Notes: generated from the sequence alone by a model not told the origin. A stretch of DNA of 64,000 bases from an uncultured Tenacibaculum sp. (GCA_947501615.1 CANMWK010000004.1:62001-126000), one strand, 5' to 3'. Counted from the stretch's first letter, positions 1-11,375 are shown. Made by a program: numbers and translations.

Positions 1-467
1 CTTTTAAAAACTCCTTGCGTAAACTTGATGTCCTCATCCTTAAACAACTGTATAATTTCTTTACCTCTATTATTAATTAGATTTACAAGATCGTATTCGT
101 CCTTATAGGTTACATTAATTACCATTTGAGGTGATGAGAATTTATTTTTCTCTATTGAAAGACTTGAAGAGTCTGATTTCTTAAAAAACAAAATAGCTTT
201 ATTGTTACGAACAAACTTGCTAAATCCAGATGGATCAATCTGAGAGACTGATAATAAGGTTTCTGGTTGTGGTAAACCAACTTGATGCTCTCCAAAAACA
301 GATCTAATTGCATCTCCTGGTTTTCCTAACCATTTAGAACTTTTCATAACCACCAAAATTGCATTGGTATTTCCACTAGAAGGTGGTAGTATTATTTCTG
401 CATTCCCGCTGTGTTTACAGCTCAATAATAGCATTAAGGCGCTAAGTAGTATTAGTATTTTTTTCAT
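1..467 (-). CDS. DUF4837-type lipoprotein (3' part missing)
   Basis: The reading frame starts with ATG at 467 and runs off the left edge of the window, so about 155 N-terminal residues are visible. It opens with a lipoprotein signal peptide (MKKILILLSALMLLLSCK), with the lipobox cysteine at residue 17. The following sequence (WLGKPGDAIRSVFG, then LPQPETLLSVSQIDPSGF) matches my memory of the Bacteroidota DUF4837 family, which commonly lies next to an MltD-like transglycosylase, as it does here. Function is unknown; an envelope lipoprotein is the only role the sequence supports. It lies 53 nt downstream of the transglycosylase stop and is probably co-transcribed with it. Confidence 0.75.
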   Translation of the reverse strand, partial: MKKILILLSALMLLLSCKHSGNAEIILPPSSGNTNAILVVMKSSKWLGKPGDAIRSVFGEHQVGLPQPETLLSVSQIDPSGFSKFVRNNKAILFFKKSDSSSLSIEKNKFSSPQMVINVTYKDEYDLVNLINNRGKEIIQLFKDEDIKFTQGVFK

Positions 468-520
468 ATTAGTTAGTATTTTAGCTCATGATTTCTTTTA
501 AATATCAAAAAGCGTACCTT

Positions 521-1864
521 TTACATTCTTCTTGGATAAATATATAAACGTTGTCCTGCTCTTAAGTTAGAATTTCTCATGTTATTCCAACGTTTTATAT
601 CTTTTACACGAACTCCAAATTTTATGGCAATTTTACCCAAATAATCTCCTGAACGCACCTTGTAACGAATTCTTTTATCCATTTCAAAATACTTCGGTAA
701 TGGTTTTTCTCTTAGCGAATCTTCTTTTTGGGCTAGCGCGTAAATTTCTTGCTCTTTTTCTAAAAAATCGATCACTTTATTTCTTGGCAATCGAACTGTA
801 AATTTTTTCTTCTTAATGTAAGGTATAATTTCAATTTTATACTGAGGGTTTAAAAATGATATCATTTCGGTGTTCATATCAATCTTCTCAGCTATTTGAT
901 CAAACGACACTGTTCTTTTTACCTGTATGGTATCGGTTTGAAAATCGAATATCTTTGGACTTTCTGGGTATATATCTAATTCACTTGCATATTTAAAAAT
1001 ATACATAGTTGCATAAAAAGCGGGAACATATCCAGCTGTTTCTCTTGGTAAGAACGGACGAATATTCCAATAGTTTCTATATCCTCCAGATCTTTTGATT
1101 GCTTTTAACACATTTCCTGGACCAGAATTATATGCTGCTAACGCCAAATCCCAATCACTAAATAAACCATATAAAAAGGTAAGGTATTTGCACGCTGCTA
1201 TTGTTGATTTTACTGGATCTTGACGTTCATCTACATAAGAATTAACAGCCAATTTATATTGTTTCCCTGTACCGTACATAAATTGCCACAATCCAGTAGC
1301 TCCAACTCTAGATTTAATCTGTGGCCGTAGTGAAGATTCTACAATGGCCAGATATTTCATTTCTAAGGGAATATTATACTGGTCTAGATATCGTTCGAAC
1401 ATTGGAAAGAAATACTTTGCTCTTGCCATTAATGCAGGATAATATTTCTTTCGATACTTTAAATAATTATTAATTACACGTTCTAAAGCAGGGTTAAATG
1501 CTAAATTAAACGGAGTCGTTTGATTGATTAAACACAATCGTTCTTTTAGTAATTCTGGAGTAACTAATTTTGTTGTATTGCTTACTAAATCCTTATCTTT
1601 AATTAGGTATGGAACACTATCAAATAAAGGAGAGTATAATTTTGCTTCTACTAATAAACTATCAATTCTTTTTAAGTCGTCATTAGTATATTTCTCTTTG
1701 ACAACTAACTTTTCTGGAATCGAATCTATTTTTTGAACAGGAATCGAATCTGTGGTTGATATCGTTTGATTTGACTCTGGTTGTTGGATAGAATCTATAG
1801 GTTGAACTTGGGCAAAAGTAGTAGTAAAAGCAAGTACGGTTAAGGCAAAAAATATGTTCTTCAT
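521..1864 (-). CDS. MltD-like lytic transglycosylase with LysM domain
   Basis: A 447-aa exported murein hydrolase. Residues 1-19 form a signal peptide ending in TFAQ, followed by a Ser/Thr/Gln-rich linker (about 20-60). The SLT/GH23 domain spans about 150-290. The catalytic glutamate is E176 in YLAIVESSLR, and the usual GATGLWQFM and ALAAYNSGPGNV motifs follow. A single C-terminal LysM (about 398-447) should bind peptidoglycan. The family cleaves the MurNAc-GlcNAc bond to give 1,6-anhydro products in the periplasm. The gene begins 16 nt after the exonuclease III gene and precedes the DUF4837 lipoprotein, suggesting one transcript. Confidence 0.93.
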   Translation of the reverse strand: MKNIFFALTVLAFTTTFAQVQPIDSIQQPESNQTISTTDSIPVQKIDSIPEKLVVKEKYTNDDLKRIDSLLVEAKLYSPLFDSVPYLIKDKDLVSNTTKLVTPELLKERLCLINQTTPFNLAFNPALERVINNYLKYRKKYYPALMARAKYFFPMFERYLDQYNIPLEMKYLAIVESSLRPQIKSRVGATGLWQFMYGTGKQYKLAVNSYVDERQDPVKSTIAACKYLTFLYGLFSDWDLALAAYNSGPGNVLKAIKRSGGYRNYWNIRPFLPRETAGYVPAFYATMYIFKYASELDIYPESPKIFDFQTDTIQVKRTVSFDQIAEKIDMNTEMISFLNPQYKIEIIPYIKKKKFTVRLPRNKVIDFLEKEQEIYALAQKEDSLREKPLPKYFEMDKRIRYKVRSGDYLGKIAIKFGVRVKDIKRWNNMRNSNLRAGQRLYIYPRRM

Positions 1865-1880
1865 TACAATTTATAACTAA

Positions 1881-2642
1881 CTAAAATTGAAACTCAACGA
1901 CAACAGGGCAATGATCTGAATGCTTTGCATCTGGTAAAATATAGGCTCTTGAAATCTTTTCTTTTAAAGCTTCCGTAACCATACAATAATCCAATCGCCA
2001 ACCTTTATTGTTTGCTCTTGCATTCGCTCTATAACTCCACCAAGAATACTCTTGTCTTTCTGGATTCATAAAACGAAAACTATCGATAAATCCGCTAGCA
2101 ATAAATTTACTTAACCAATCTCTTTCTTCAGGAAGAAAACCTGAAACACCTTTCATTTTCGGATTGTGTATATCGATGGCTTCATGACAAATATTATAAT
2201 CACCACAAATCACTAAATTCGGAATCGTTTTTCTTAATTCAGTAGCATAATCTAAAATTTCATCCATATACTTGAACTTAAAATCTAATCGATCGCTATT
2301 AGTTCCTGAAGGTAAATACATGCTCATTACAGATACTTCGTCATAATCTACACGTATATTTCTCCCTTCAAAATCCATCGTTTCAATACCTGTTCCGTAC
2401 GCTACATGATTGGGCTCTTTTTTACAAAAAATTGCCACACCAGAATACCCTTTTTTATCTGCAGAAAACCAATATTGATATGGATAACCCGCAGCTTCAA
2501 AATCTTCAGCTTTTAATTGATCTTTCTGCGCTTTTGTTTCTTGAATACAAATCACATCTGGACTCGCAGCCTGTAACCATTCTATAAACCCTTTTTTTAA
2601 GGCTGCACGGATTCCGTTTACGTTATATGAAATTATTTTCAT
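1881..2642 (-). CDS. xth: Exodeoxyribonuclease III
   Basis: A 253-aa Mg-dependent AP endonuclease/3'-5' exonuclease of the EEP superfamily, the usual length for XthA/ExoA. Visible motifs are the N-terminal SYNVNGIRAALKKG, the metal-binding glutamate in CIQETKAQ, CGDYNICHEAIDIHNP in the middle, and the C-terminal KHSDHCPVVVEF with the catalytic Asp/His. It acts on abasic sites in base-excision repair in the cytoplasm. It follows the scoB terminator-like hairpin and leads into the transglycosylase gene. Confidence 0.95.
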   Translation of the reverse strand: MKIISYNVNGIRAALKKGFIEWLQAASPDVICIQETKAQKDQLKAEDFEAAGYPYQYWFSADKKGYSGVAIFCKKEPNHVAYGTGIETMDFEGRNIRVDYDEVSVMSMYLPSGTNSDRLDFKFKYMDEILDYATELRKTIPNLVICGDYNICHEAIDIHNPKMKGVSGFLPEERDWLSKFIASGFIDSFRFMNPERQEYSWWSYRANARANNKGWRLDYCMVTEALKEKISRAYILPDAKHSDHCPVVVEFQF

Positions 2643-2679
2643 GTAGTCTTTAAATTAAGCTTTCTATTTTACTTTAGCA

Positions 2680-2711
2680 ACAAAGCAATCTTTACGCAAA
2701 GATTGCTTTGT
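2680..2711 (-). terminator. Hairpin downstream of scoB
   Basis: A perfect 14-bp stem (ACAAAGCAATCTTT and its complement) with an ACGC loop lies 24 nt after the scoB stop. On the minus strand the following T tract is poor, while the plus-strand side reads TTTTATATTT. It most likely ends or attenuates the CoA-transferase transcript before xth. Confidence 0.6.
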
Positions 2712-2734
2712 TTTATATTTACGATACTGTAATT

Positions 2735-3388
2735 TTAAATATCCATTTCAGGAACTTCACCAGGAACTACTAATGTTCCTTCTGTAGCTGCCTGAATTTC
2801 CTCAACAGAAACACCAGGAGCTCTTTCTACCAAATGAAAAGTATTATTTTTTACTTCTAGTACAGCTAAGTTTGTCACAATTTTAGTTACACAACCTACT
2901 CCTGTTAATGGTAAAGAACATTTTTTTAATAACTTTGATGCTCCTTTTTTATTCGTATGCATCATGGCTACGATAATATTTTCAGCAGAAGCAACTAAAT
3001 CCATAGCACCTCCCATTCCTTTAACCATTCTTCCTGGGATTTTCCAATTGGCAATATCACCATTTTCCGCTACTTCCATAGCTCCTAGGATAGTTAAATC
3101 GACATGTTTTCCTCTAATCATAGAAAAACTTGTTGCCGAATCAAAGAAACTTGCACCTGGCAGGGTAGTTATTGTTTGTTTTCCTGCGTTAATAATATCT
3201 GCATCTTCTTCTCCTTCAAAAGGAAAAGGTCCCATTCCTAAAACGCCATTTTCACTTTGAAATTCAACTTCTATATCTTCTCGAACAAAATTGGCTACTA
3301 ATGTTGGAATTCCTATTCCTAAATTCACATAGTATCCATCTTTTACTTCTTTTGCTATTCGCTTTGCTATTCCGTTTTTGTCTAACAT
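2735..3388 (-). CDS. scoB: 3-oxoacid CoA-transferase subunit B
   Basis: A 217-aa beta subunit of a family I CoA transferase (succinyl-CoA:3-ketoacid type). YVNLGIGIPTLVANF is the N-terminal signature. QSENGVLGMGPFP carries the catalytic glutamate, E46, which forms the glutamyl-CoA thioester in this family. The enzyme moves CoA between succinyl-CoA and acetoacetate in ketone-body or amino-acid catabolism. Its partner subunit, scoA, is upstream, but the two are separated by about 430 bp holding a broken four-helix-bundle gene, instead of being directly adjacent as usual. Confidence 0.93.
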   Translation of the reverse strand: MLDKNGIAKRIAKEVKDGYYVNLGIGIPTLVANFVREDIEVEFQSENGVLGMGPFPFEGEEDADIINAGKQTITTLPGASFFDSATSFSMIRGKHVDLTILGAMEVAENGDIANWKIPGRMVKGMGGAMDLVASAENIIVAMMHTNKKGASKLLKKCSLPLTGVGCVTKIVTNLAVLEVKNNTFHLVERAPGVSVEEIQAATEGTLVVPGEVPEMDI

Positions 3389-3444
3389 TGTAATAATGTA
3401 TCAATTTATAAATGTAACAATGTAATAATTGGATAATATACTGA

Positions 3445-3785
3445 TTATCTCGACTTAATACTTGTACTTAATATTTTATATAAAATTAATCCTAATTCTT
3501 TCACTTTACTATCCAATTCAGCATTTTTAGGGTAACTTTTAGATTTATCACAAAGAATTAACCAGTATTTTGTTTCCTCTAATTCTTTGGTTGCGATTTT
3601 CATTTTATGAATAAAATCTGATTTACTTTCAGCATTCTGAGCTTCATGAATATTAGCTCCTATACTGATACCAGATTTTAACAACTGCCGTGCAATTACA
3701 AATTTCTTATGCTCTTCCAATTTTCGCAAAATTCAATTACTAATAGTGCAACTTCAATAGATTTTTCTACAACTACATTTTTCAT
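3445..3785 (-). pseudogene. Frameshifted four-helix bundle (23S rRNA IVS type) protein
   Basis: Two overlapping frames together make one four-helix-bundle protein of about 113 aa. The first (3785 to 3696) begins MKNVVVEKSIEVALLVIEFCE. The second (3729 to 3445) continues KLEEHKKFVIARQLLKSGIS and IGANIHEAQNAESKSDFIHK, the hallmark of the S23/avd-like family encoded in 23S rRNA intervening sequences and at scattered intergenic sites. One missing A in the run at about 3719-3724 (GCGAAAATTGG where GCGAAAAATTGG would keep the frame) breaks it. This could be a real pseudogene or a homopolymer sequencing error. It lies inside the scoA-scoB operon and is flanked by AT-rich degenerate ATTGTTACA-like repeats (3389-3430 and about 3783-3815), which suggests it arrived as an insertion. 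Confidence 0.8.
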
Positions 3786-3816
3786 TAGTACATTGATTAA
3801 TTGCTATATTGAAAAA

Positions 3817-4518
3817 TTAAGATTTCGCTCTTACAGTTCGTTGTTCGATTCTTTTCTCATATTTCTCTCCTTGAAAAATACGTTGTACAAAAATCCCTGG
3901 AATATGAATTTGATTTGGATCTAAAGTTCCTGCAGGAACCAATTCCTCTACTTCTGCAACTGTAATTGTAGCTGCACCACACATACATGGGTTAAAATTA
4001 CGTGCAGTTCCTTTAAAAATTAAGTTTCCTGCCTCGTCACCTTTCCATGCTTTAACAAAAGAAAAATCTGCCTTAAAAGCTTCTTCTAAAACATACATTT
4101 TTCCGTTAAACTCTCGTGTTTCTTTACCTTCAGCTACCTCTGTTCCGTAACCTGCTGGTGTGTAAAATGCTGGAAAACCAGCTTGAGCTGCTCTACATTT
4201 TTCTGCTAAAGTACCTTGTGGAGTCAACTCTACTTCTAGTTCACCTGACAACATTTGTCTTTCAAACTCATCATTCTCTCCAACATAAGACGAAATCATT
4301 TTTTTTATTTGATGGTTTTGTAATAAGAAACCTAAACCAAAATCATCTACACCTGCATTGTTAGAAATACAAGTTAAATCTGTAAGACCCAATCGCACCA
4401 ATTCTGCTATTGAATTTTCTGGAATACCACATAAACCAAAACCTCCAAGCATCATGGTCATACCGTTAGAAACACCTTGTAAAGCATCTTTTACGGTATT
4501 AACTTTTTTATTAATCAT
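3817..4518 (-). CDS. scoA: 3-oxoacid CoA-transferase subunit A
   Basis: A 233-aa alpha subunit of the same CoA transferase as scoB. The glycine-rich CoA-binding signature [14 protein letters not shown] is near residue 24, and [20 protein letters not shown] follows in the middle. Length fits ScoA/AtoD. It starts 26 nt after the penicillin-binding protein gene, so it may be read from the upstream ricT-gldH-PBP transcript. The intruding four-helix-bundle frame begins 31 nt past its stop. Confidence 0.93.
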   Translation of the reverse strand: MINKKVNTVKDALQGVSNGMTMMLGGFGLCGIPENSIAELVRLGLTDLTCISNNAGVDDFGLGFLLQNHQIKKMISSYVGENDEFERQMLSGELEVELTPQGTLAEKCRAAQAGFPAFYTPAGYGTEVAEGKETREFNGKMYVLEEAFKADFSFVKAWKGDEAGNLIFKGTARNFNPCMCGAATITVAEVEELVPAGTLDPNQIHIPGIFVQRIFQGEKYEKRIEQRTVRAKS

Positions 4519-4544
4519 GTATAATTTAGTTGTTTGTTTACGAT

Positions 4545-6839
4545 TTAAAAATCATCAGCATCTCCTTGTTGCTGATCTTTATCTCCTTCTTTTTTCTTCT
4601 TTTCCTCATGTTTACTACAATCTATATTTATAGTAAGATCACTTGGTTTATCAAAATTAGCTTTGCTAATTTTCAAACTTTTGTCAGCATAACATTTGCG
4701 CATAAAAATAGCCCATGTAGGTAAAGACATTGATGCTCCTCCACCTTTATCTAAACCTATAAAGTGTGTAGAACGATCCTCACCACCAGTCCATACACCA
4801 GTAGTTAAATTAGGAACTGTTCCCATAAACCAACCATCTGATTGATTTTGAGTCGTCCCAGTTTTTCCAGCTATAGCATTTGTAAATTCATAAGGATAGC
4901 CTGTAATAAATTTGGGTCTAATTCTCTTACCTCGTAATCTTGCTCCAGAACCAAACTTTGTTACTCCTTCCATAAGATTTAATACCACATAAGCAGACTC
5001 TTCACTTAATACTTCCTTTGTTTTTGGAACAAACGTTTCTAAAACAGTACCATTTTTATCTTCAATTTGTGTAATAAACATCGGAGATACACGCATACCT
5101 TTATTTGCGAAAGTAGAATAGGCACTTGTCATTTCTAACAAGGTCAAATCTATAGCTCCTAATGCTATTGAAGGATTGGCTTGAAATTCAGTAGAAATAC
5201 CAGCAGACTTCGCTAAACGTGCTACATTTATTGGTGTTACTTCGTCTATTAATTGTGCTGTAATTACGTTTACTGATCTTGCTAATGCTTGTTGTAGTGT
5301 TAATTCTCCTCCGTACTTATTTCCAGCATTCCTTGGTGTCCAATCATCTTCCATTCCATATTTTTCTTTTGGAATAGTATATGGAGTATTCGCTAGCTTA
5401 TCGCAAGGAGATCTTTTTAATTGATTAATTGCAGTAGCATATACAAAAGGTTTAAAAGTAGAACCTACTTGACGTTTTTGTTGCTTTACTGCATCGTATT
5501 TAAAGTGTTTATTATTAATACCTCCTACCCACGCTTTAATATGACCTGTTTGCGGTTCTATAGAAACCAAACCAGAACGTAAAAAGTATTTATAGTAACG
5601 AATAGAATCGTATGGAGACATCAGTGTATCTTTATCTCCCTTCCAAGAAAAAACCGTCATATCCGTCTTCGTATTAAAAACCTTTTCAATTTCTTTATCC
5701 GATTTTCCAGCAGCTTTCATTCGCTTATAACGATCGGAGTTTTTCTTTGCTCTATTAATAATCTTTCGAATATCTTCACGCTCGATATCGTAAAACGGCG
5801 CATTTTTATTCTTTTTATGTTCATTAAAAAAATACTTCTGAAGATTAGACATATGTTCAGTCATGGCTTCTTGAGCATATTGTTGCATACGAGAATCTAC
5901 AGTAACATAAATTTTTAATCCATCTTTATAAATATCATATAACTCACCATCTGCTTTAGGGTTATCTTTAGCCCAGTTTTTCATAAACTGCTTCAAATAT
6001 TCTCTAAAATACGTTGCCAAACCATCGCTATGGCTTTCTGGTGTAAATTTTATTTTTAACGGTAGCTTTTGTAAAGAATCCTTCTCCTCTTTAGTAATAA
6101 GCTTGTTTTTAAACATTTGAGCAAATACCACATTTCTTCTACTCAATGATTTTTTTCTAGAAACCTTTCGATGCGGATTAAACTGTCTTGGGTTTTTAAG
6201 CATTGCTACTAAAATAGCCGACTCTTGTAAATCTAAATCTTTAGGTTCTTTACCAAAATAAATACGTGCTGCAGAACGAATACCGGTAGCATTAAACAAA
6301 AAGCCTTGCGTATTTAAATACATGGTAATAATTTCCTTTTTCGTGTACTGTCGTTCTAAACGTACAGCTATAACCCATTCTTTTACTTTCTGAATTACCC
6401 TCCTAAATTTATTAGATGAAGCTCTTTTTGTAAATAAGTTTTTAGCTAACTGCTGTGTTATTGTACTAGCACCTCCACCTTTACCTAACTTAGCTACAGC
6501 CCTAGCCAAACCTCTAAAATCTATACCAGAATGCTTGTAAAAACGCTCATCTTCAGTAGCTACTAAAGCTTGCACTAAATTCTCTGGTAAATCTTTATAA
6601 TGTATAGGTGTTCTATTAGCCTTTAAATAATATTTACCTATAGTTTTACCATCTGAAGAAATGATTTCTGTAGCTAAGTCATTTTTAGGGTTTTCTAATT
6701 CTTCAAAGGTTGGTAGTTCTCCTAAAACTCCCCATGAAGCCAATAAGAATATTAAACATATCGTTAAAATACCTCCTAAAATTAAGCCCCAAAACCATTT
6801 GATAAATTTCCCAAAATTTATTGTCTTCTTTTCAGTCAT
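4545..6839 (-). CDS. Class A penicillin-binding protein (PBP1A type)
   Basis: A 764-aa bifunctional peptidoglycan synthase. A single N-terminal membrane anchor (about 13-35) is followed by the GT51 glycosyltransferase with [14 protein letters not shown] (catalytic E96) and [10 protein letters not shown]. The transpeptidase follows with SxxK at 460-463 (GSTFKPF), SVN at 522-524 and KTGT at 659-662. It polymerises lipid II and cross-links stem peptides on the periplasmic side. The tail ends in a Lys/Glu/Asp/Gln-rich low-complexity stretch. The start lies 3 nt after the gldH stop, so the two genes are co-transcribed. Confidence 0.95.
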   Translation of the reverse strand: MTEKKTINFGKFIKWFWGLILGGILTICLIFLLASWGVLGELPTFEELENPKNDLATEIISSDGKTIGKYYLKANRTPIHYKDLPENLVQALVATEDERFYKHSGIDFRGLARAVAKLGKGGGASTITQQLAKNLFTKRASSNKFRRVIQKVKEWVIAVRLERQYTKKEIITMYLNTQGFLFNATGIRSAARIYFGKEPKDLDLQESAILVAMLKNPRQFNPHRKVSRKKSLSRRNVVFAQMFKNKLITKEEKDSLQKLPLKIKFTPESHSDGLATYFREYLKQFMKNWAKDNPKADGELYDIYKDGLKIYVTVDSRMQQYAQEAMTEHMSNLQKYFFNEHKKNKNAPFYDIEREDIRKIINRAKKNSDRYKRMKAAGKSDKEIEKVFNTKTDMTVFSWKGDKDTLMSPYDSIRYYKYFLRSGLVSIEPQTGHIKAWVGGINNKHFKYDAVKQQKRQVGSTFKPFVYATAINQLKRSPCDKLANTPYTIPKEKYGMEDDWTPRNAGNKYGGELTLQQALARSVNVITAQLIDEVTPINVARLAKSAGISTEFQANPSIALGAIDLTLLEMTSAYSTFANKGMRVSPMFITQIEDKNGTVLETFVPKTKEVLSEESAYVVLNLMEGVTKFGSGARLRGKRIRPKFITGYPYEFTNAIAGKTGTTQNQSDGWFMGTVPNLTTGVWTGGEDRSTHFIGLDKGGGASMSLPTWAIFMRKCYADKSLKISKANFDKPSDLTINIDCSKHEEKKKKEGDKDQQQGDADDF

Positions 6840-6842
6840 AAT

Positions 6843-7343
6843 TTATTCAATTTTTTCAATTCTAAATCCTACATCTATAATTCCTTCAAGCTCTTGTACT
6901 CCTTCAATATTTCCATTTTTTCGCATGGCTTGGAAGATTTCTAATAGATACTCTCCTGTGGCAGGAAATATAATCTCTTCTTTATAAAATAATTTGTTTT
7001 CTTTAATTTCTGAAAAACCTGTTCCCAAGAAATTTCCTTTATTATCGGCCATATCATATTCTAAAGTATCTGTTAGATGATGACCGTCTGGAAACTTCAA
7101 TTTTGTAATTAAAAACAAGTTACTAAACTGATAATCATTATTATTTCTAATATTGATAAATAAGTTTTTGTTTGTTACAGTATCGTTTACAGTAAACTTA
7201 AATGCTACAGGTGTATTAATTCCCCATTTTCCATTATTTACAGTCGAATAATTATCGAAAATTCCTTTGGAGTCACAAGAAACCAGTGATAGTATAGCTA
7301 CGAATAAAACCAGTATAGTTTTACTGCTTATCAGTTTTTGCAT
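6843..7343 (-). CDS. gldH: Gliding motility lipoprotein GldH
   Basis: A 166-aa lipoprotein with signal peptide and lipobox LSLVSC (Cys23). The body (FDNYSTVNNGKW, the LFINIRNNNDYQFSNLFLI region, KFPDGHHLTDTLEYDMAD) matches GldH, one of the lipoproteins needed for Bacteroidota gliding and the type IX secretion machinery. It sits between ricT and a class A PBP, the usual flavobacterial order. Its first 23 nt overlap the end of ricT in another frame, which suggests translational coupling. Confidence 0.92.
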   Translation of the reverse strand: MQKLISSKTILVLFVAILSLVSCDSKGIFDNYSTVNNGKWGINTPVAFKFTVNDTVTNKNLFINIRNNNDYQFSNLFLITKLKFPDGHHLTDTLEYDMADNKGNFLGTGFSEIKENKLFYKEEIIFPATGEYLLEIFQAMRKNGNIEGVQELEGIIDVGFRIEKIE

Positions 7344-8787
7344 TTTTGTTCCCGTTGTTATTTCTTCTTTTGTTTCTTCTTTGATTATTGTTTGGCTTAG
7401 TACCGCTTTGCTTATTATTTTGTTTGTTGTTGTTGTTCGTTTGTTTGTTATTGTTCTGTTTTTTGTTAGATGGTGTATTCTGATGCCCAGATTTTCGGTT
7501 AGGGTTACGCTTTTTATTCTGATTTTTCTGATTAGAATTTTTTGCTTGATCCGCCTGTGTTTGCTTGGTGCTCTTTGGCTTATTTGTCTGTTTTTTAGCG
7601 TTTGTTTTATTAGGAGATTTGTTAGTGTTAGCGTTCGTTTTTTGATTTTGATTTCTACGACGCCTTTTGTTTCGCCTAGGTTTTTTTGGAGTATCGAATC
7701 GAGTTAAACTATCTTGACCAACAACATTTTCAAAACTAACAGGCACTTCCTCTTCTATTTCAGCTTCATAATCTTCTAATGGAGAACCTAATTCATTAGT
7801 TGCATTCAACTCAATAATTTCAGCAACTTGATCTAATGTAAGTTTAAACCATTTTGATCGCTCTTCTTTATAGGTATACCAAAGTAATTTTTTGAAAATA
7901 TCCATTTTTACAAAGGTTGCATCACCTTTCTCTGTCTTTAAGATAACATCTTGTTTTGGAAATGACTCTAACGCATCTAAGTAAGAATCTAATTCAAAAT
8001 TTAAGCAACACTTTAATTTTCCACACTGACCTGCTAATTTTAAAGGATTTAAAGAAAGTTGTTGATATCTAGCTGCTGCCGTATTTACTTTTCTAAAATC
8101 TGTTAACCATGTAGAACAACATAATTCACGACCACAAGAACCGACACCTCCTAAACGAGCAGCTTCTTGTCGCATTCCTACTTGTTTCATTTCTACTCTG
8201 ATAGAAAATGCACTAGCCAAATCACGAATTAACTGACGAAAATCAACTCTATCGTCTGCAGTGTAGTAAAATGTGGCTTTATTCCCGTCTCCTTGAAACT
8301 CTACATCAGAAAGCTTCATTTTTAAACCCAACTTACTAATAATTTCTCTACCTTTTCGTTGTGTTTCTAACTCTCTAGCTCTAGCGGTTTCCCACACATC
8401 GATGTCTTTTTGAGTCGCTTTACGGTATATTTTCTTTACATCTTCGCTATCTTGAGCGACTTTTCGTTTTTTCATTTGCACTTTTACAAGCTCACCAGCA
8501 AGAGAAACCACACCAATATCATGACCTGGTGAACCTTCTACAGCCACCACATCTCCCATAGATATTCTTATTTTAGGATTGCTTTTGTAAAAATGCTTTC
8601 TTCCGTTTTTGAAACGGACTTCATATATATTAAATGGAGCTTCACCTGTTGGCAAAGTCATATTTGATAACCAATCAAAAACAGCTAATTTATTTCCACT
8701 ACCACATGTTCCTGTAGCGCAATTTCCATTACTCTTACATCCATTAGGAACGCCATTCTTGTTAGTTGAGCAACTGCTACAACTCAT
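7321..8787 (-). CDS. ricT: RicT/YaaT-like PSP1-domain protein with N/K/Q-rich tail
   Basis: A 488-aa protein. The PSP1 core (about 50-330) has two cysteine clusters, CGRELCC (218-224) and CGKLKCC (255-261), typical of the RicT/YaaT family that in Bacillus belongs to a Fe-S-containing complex affecting RNA processing. The N terminus is itself cysteine-rich (seven Cys within residues 3-28). From about residue 366 the protein turns into a basic Asn/Lys/Gln low-complexity tail of about 120 aa that runs into the gldH start. Such a tail is expected to be disordered and may bind RNA (inference). Its exact role in this phylum is not known to me. Confidence 0.88.
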   Translation of the reverse strand: MSCSSCSTNKNGVPNGCKSNGNCATGTCGSGNKLAVFDWLSNMTLPTGEAPFNIYEVRFKNGRKHFYKSNPKIRISMGDVVAVEGSPGHDIGVVSLAGELVKVQMKKRKVAQDSEDVKKIYRKATQKDIDVWETARARELETQRKGREIISKLGLKMKLSDVEFQGDGNKATFYYTADDRVDFRQLIRDLASAFSIRVEMKQVGMRQEAARLGGVGSCGRELCCSTWLTDFRKVNTAAARYQQLSLNPLKLAGQCGKLKCCLNFELDSYLDALESFPKQDVILKTEKGDATFVKMDIFKKLLWYTYKEERSKWFKLTLDQVAEIIELNATNELGSPLEDYEAEIEEEVPVSFENVVGQDSLTRFDTPKKPRRNKRRRRNQNQKTNANTNKSPNKTNAKKQTNKPKSTKQTQADQAKNSNQKNQNKKRNPNRKSGHQNTPSNKKQNNNKQTNNNNKQNNKQSGTKPNNNQRRNKRRNNNGNKNAKTDKQ

Positions 8788-8954
8788 AATTTATGTATTT
8801 ATGAATAATCTTTTAAATCTGACATACAGCCAGCATCAAGAGACTAATTATATTTGTTTGATTTTTAATTAGATAAAAAAACACTTCTTTTTTCTTATCG
8901 ATCTGTAAATATAGTCATTCTAAAGGAATGTAAAAACCTGTTCACTCATTGAGA

Positions 8955-9797
8955 TCAGCCCTTCCCTAAAAATGATATGCAAATTGCAATTGCTTTTTCT
9001 AAATGTTCAGGTAATTCTTCTTCGATCCAAGGATGTTTAGCTCCAAAAACATGATCTGCATTTTCTAAAACATGAAGTTCTGCATTTGGACTCCATGATT
9101 TTAAACGTTCTGCTTCAACAATATGTATAGCCGTATCTCCATCACCATGAATAATACAATAAGGAATTTTCAATTGTTCTACAGCTCTTTTAATCGTTAA
9201 TCGTTTTTCGTTAGCCATAAAATCTTCATAAAATTGATAATAATGTGGCATTTGCTGCTTTGTCCTTCCGTTCAACACATACTTAACCCCATTTGCTTTC
9301 CACTCTGCTAAACCTCCTGAAGTTGCGGTTCTACTTTTATAATCTGAAACTCCAGCTAAAGAAATTACTTTTTTAACTCTTACATCTTCTTCAGCCTTTA
9401 TTGTTACTATTCCACCTGCTCTACTGTGCCCTAAAAGCGACAATCTGTTAAATTGCAATTCGTTTTTAAATTGTTCGGAAGTTTCACACCAATTTATAAC
9501 GGCTTCTAAATCATCTAATTCCTTTGTGTAATTATTATTTCCAAAAGCTTCTAAATCTCCAAACTCTAATGGGTTTTCTGGTGTAGTTCCATTATGGGAA
9601 AAATTAAACTTTATAAAAAAGAAACCTGCTTTAGCAAAATTTTTACCCATAATATCCCATGCACCCCAATCTTTAAAACCTTTGTAACCATGGCAAAAAA
9701 TAACAATATCTTTTTTCTTATTATTGGCCTCATAAAAAACATCTAGTAGTATTGGTTTATCGTTTTTTGATAGTATACTATTTTTTAATATTTCCAT
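8955..9797 (-). CDS. Alpha/beta hydrolase (dienelactone hydrolase-like)
   Basis: About 280 aa from ATG at 9797 (MEILKNSILSKNDKP). A longer frame to 9830 exists, but its first codons lie inside the gdhA terminator hairpin, so the inner start is preferred. The fold is shown by IVIFCHGYKGFKDWGAWD, the nucleophile elbow GHSRAGG, IIHGDGDTAIH with the acid, and a late LENADHVFGAKHP with the histidine. It is a cytoplasmic serine hydrolase of unknown substrate. No signal peptide is visible from the chosen start. Confidence 0.85.
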   Translation of the reverse strand: MEILKNSILSKNDKPILLDVFYEANNKKKDIVIFCHGYKGFKDWGAWDIMGKNFAKAGFFFIKFNFSHNGTTPENPLEFGDLEAFGNNNYTKELDDLEAVINWCETSEQFKNELQFNRLSLLGHSRAGGIVTIKAEEDVRVKKVISLAGVSDYKSRTATSGGLAEWKANGVKYVLNGRTKQQMPHYYQFYEDFMANEKRLTIKRAVEQLKIPYCIIHGDGDTAIHIVEAERLKSWSPNAELHVLENADHVFGAKHPWIEEELPEHLEKAIAICISFLGKG

Positions 9798-9826
9798 AAA
9801 TACTTTTTTCAGAATAGGTACAAAAT

Positions 9827-9859
9827 ACAAAAGCTCATCTAAAAAAGATGAGCTTTTGT
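9827..9859 (-). terminator. Terminator of gdhA
   Basis: A 14-bp perfect stem (ACAAAAGCTCATCT and its complement) with an AAAAA loop lies 20 nt after the gdhA stop. Its far arm overlaps the first codons of the longest hydrolase frame and argues for the inner hydrolase start. Confidence 0.8.
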
Positions 9860-9878
9860 ATGTTTATTTAAAATGGTA

Positions 9879-11225
<1,347 letters not shown>

Positions 11226-11265
11226 TTAACTATTCTAAAAATGTTTTTTTTATAAAAATTATATA

Positions 11266-11273
11266 CAAATATA
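11266..11273 (-). promoter_or_regulatory. -7 box for gdhA
   Basis: TATATTTG on the minus strand, 44 nt before the gdhA start, fits the Bacteroidota TAnnTTTG consensus. No clear TTG -33 element is seen at the expected distance. Confidence 0.55.
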
Positions 11274-11375
11274 AATAATTAACTAATTTGATGGTTTAAA
11301 AAAGGGCTTTTTTTACGAAAACGAAAACGTTGTAGTAGTTCCTATAATTAACCATACTATTTCAGTAAAAAATCT

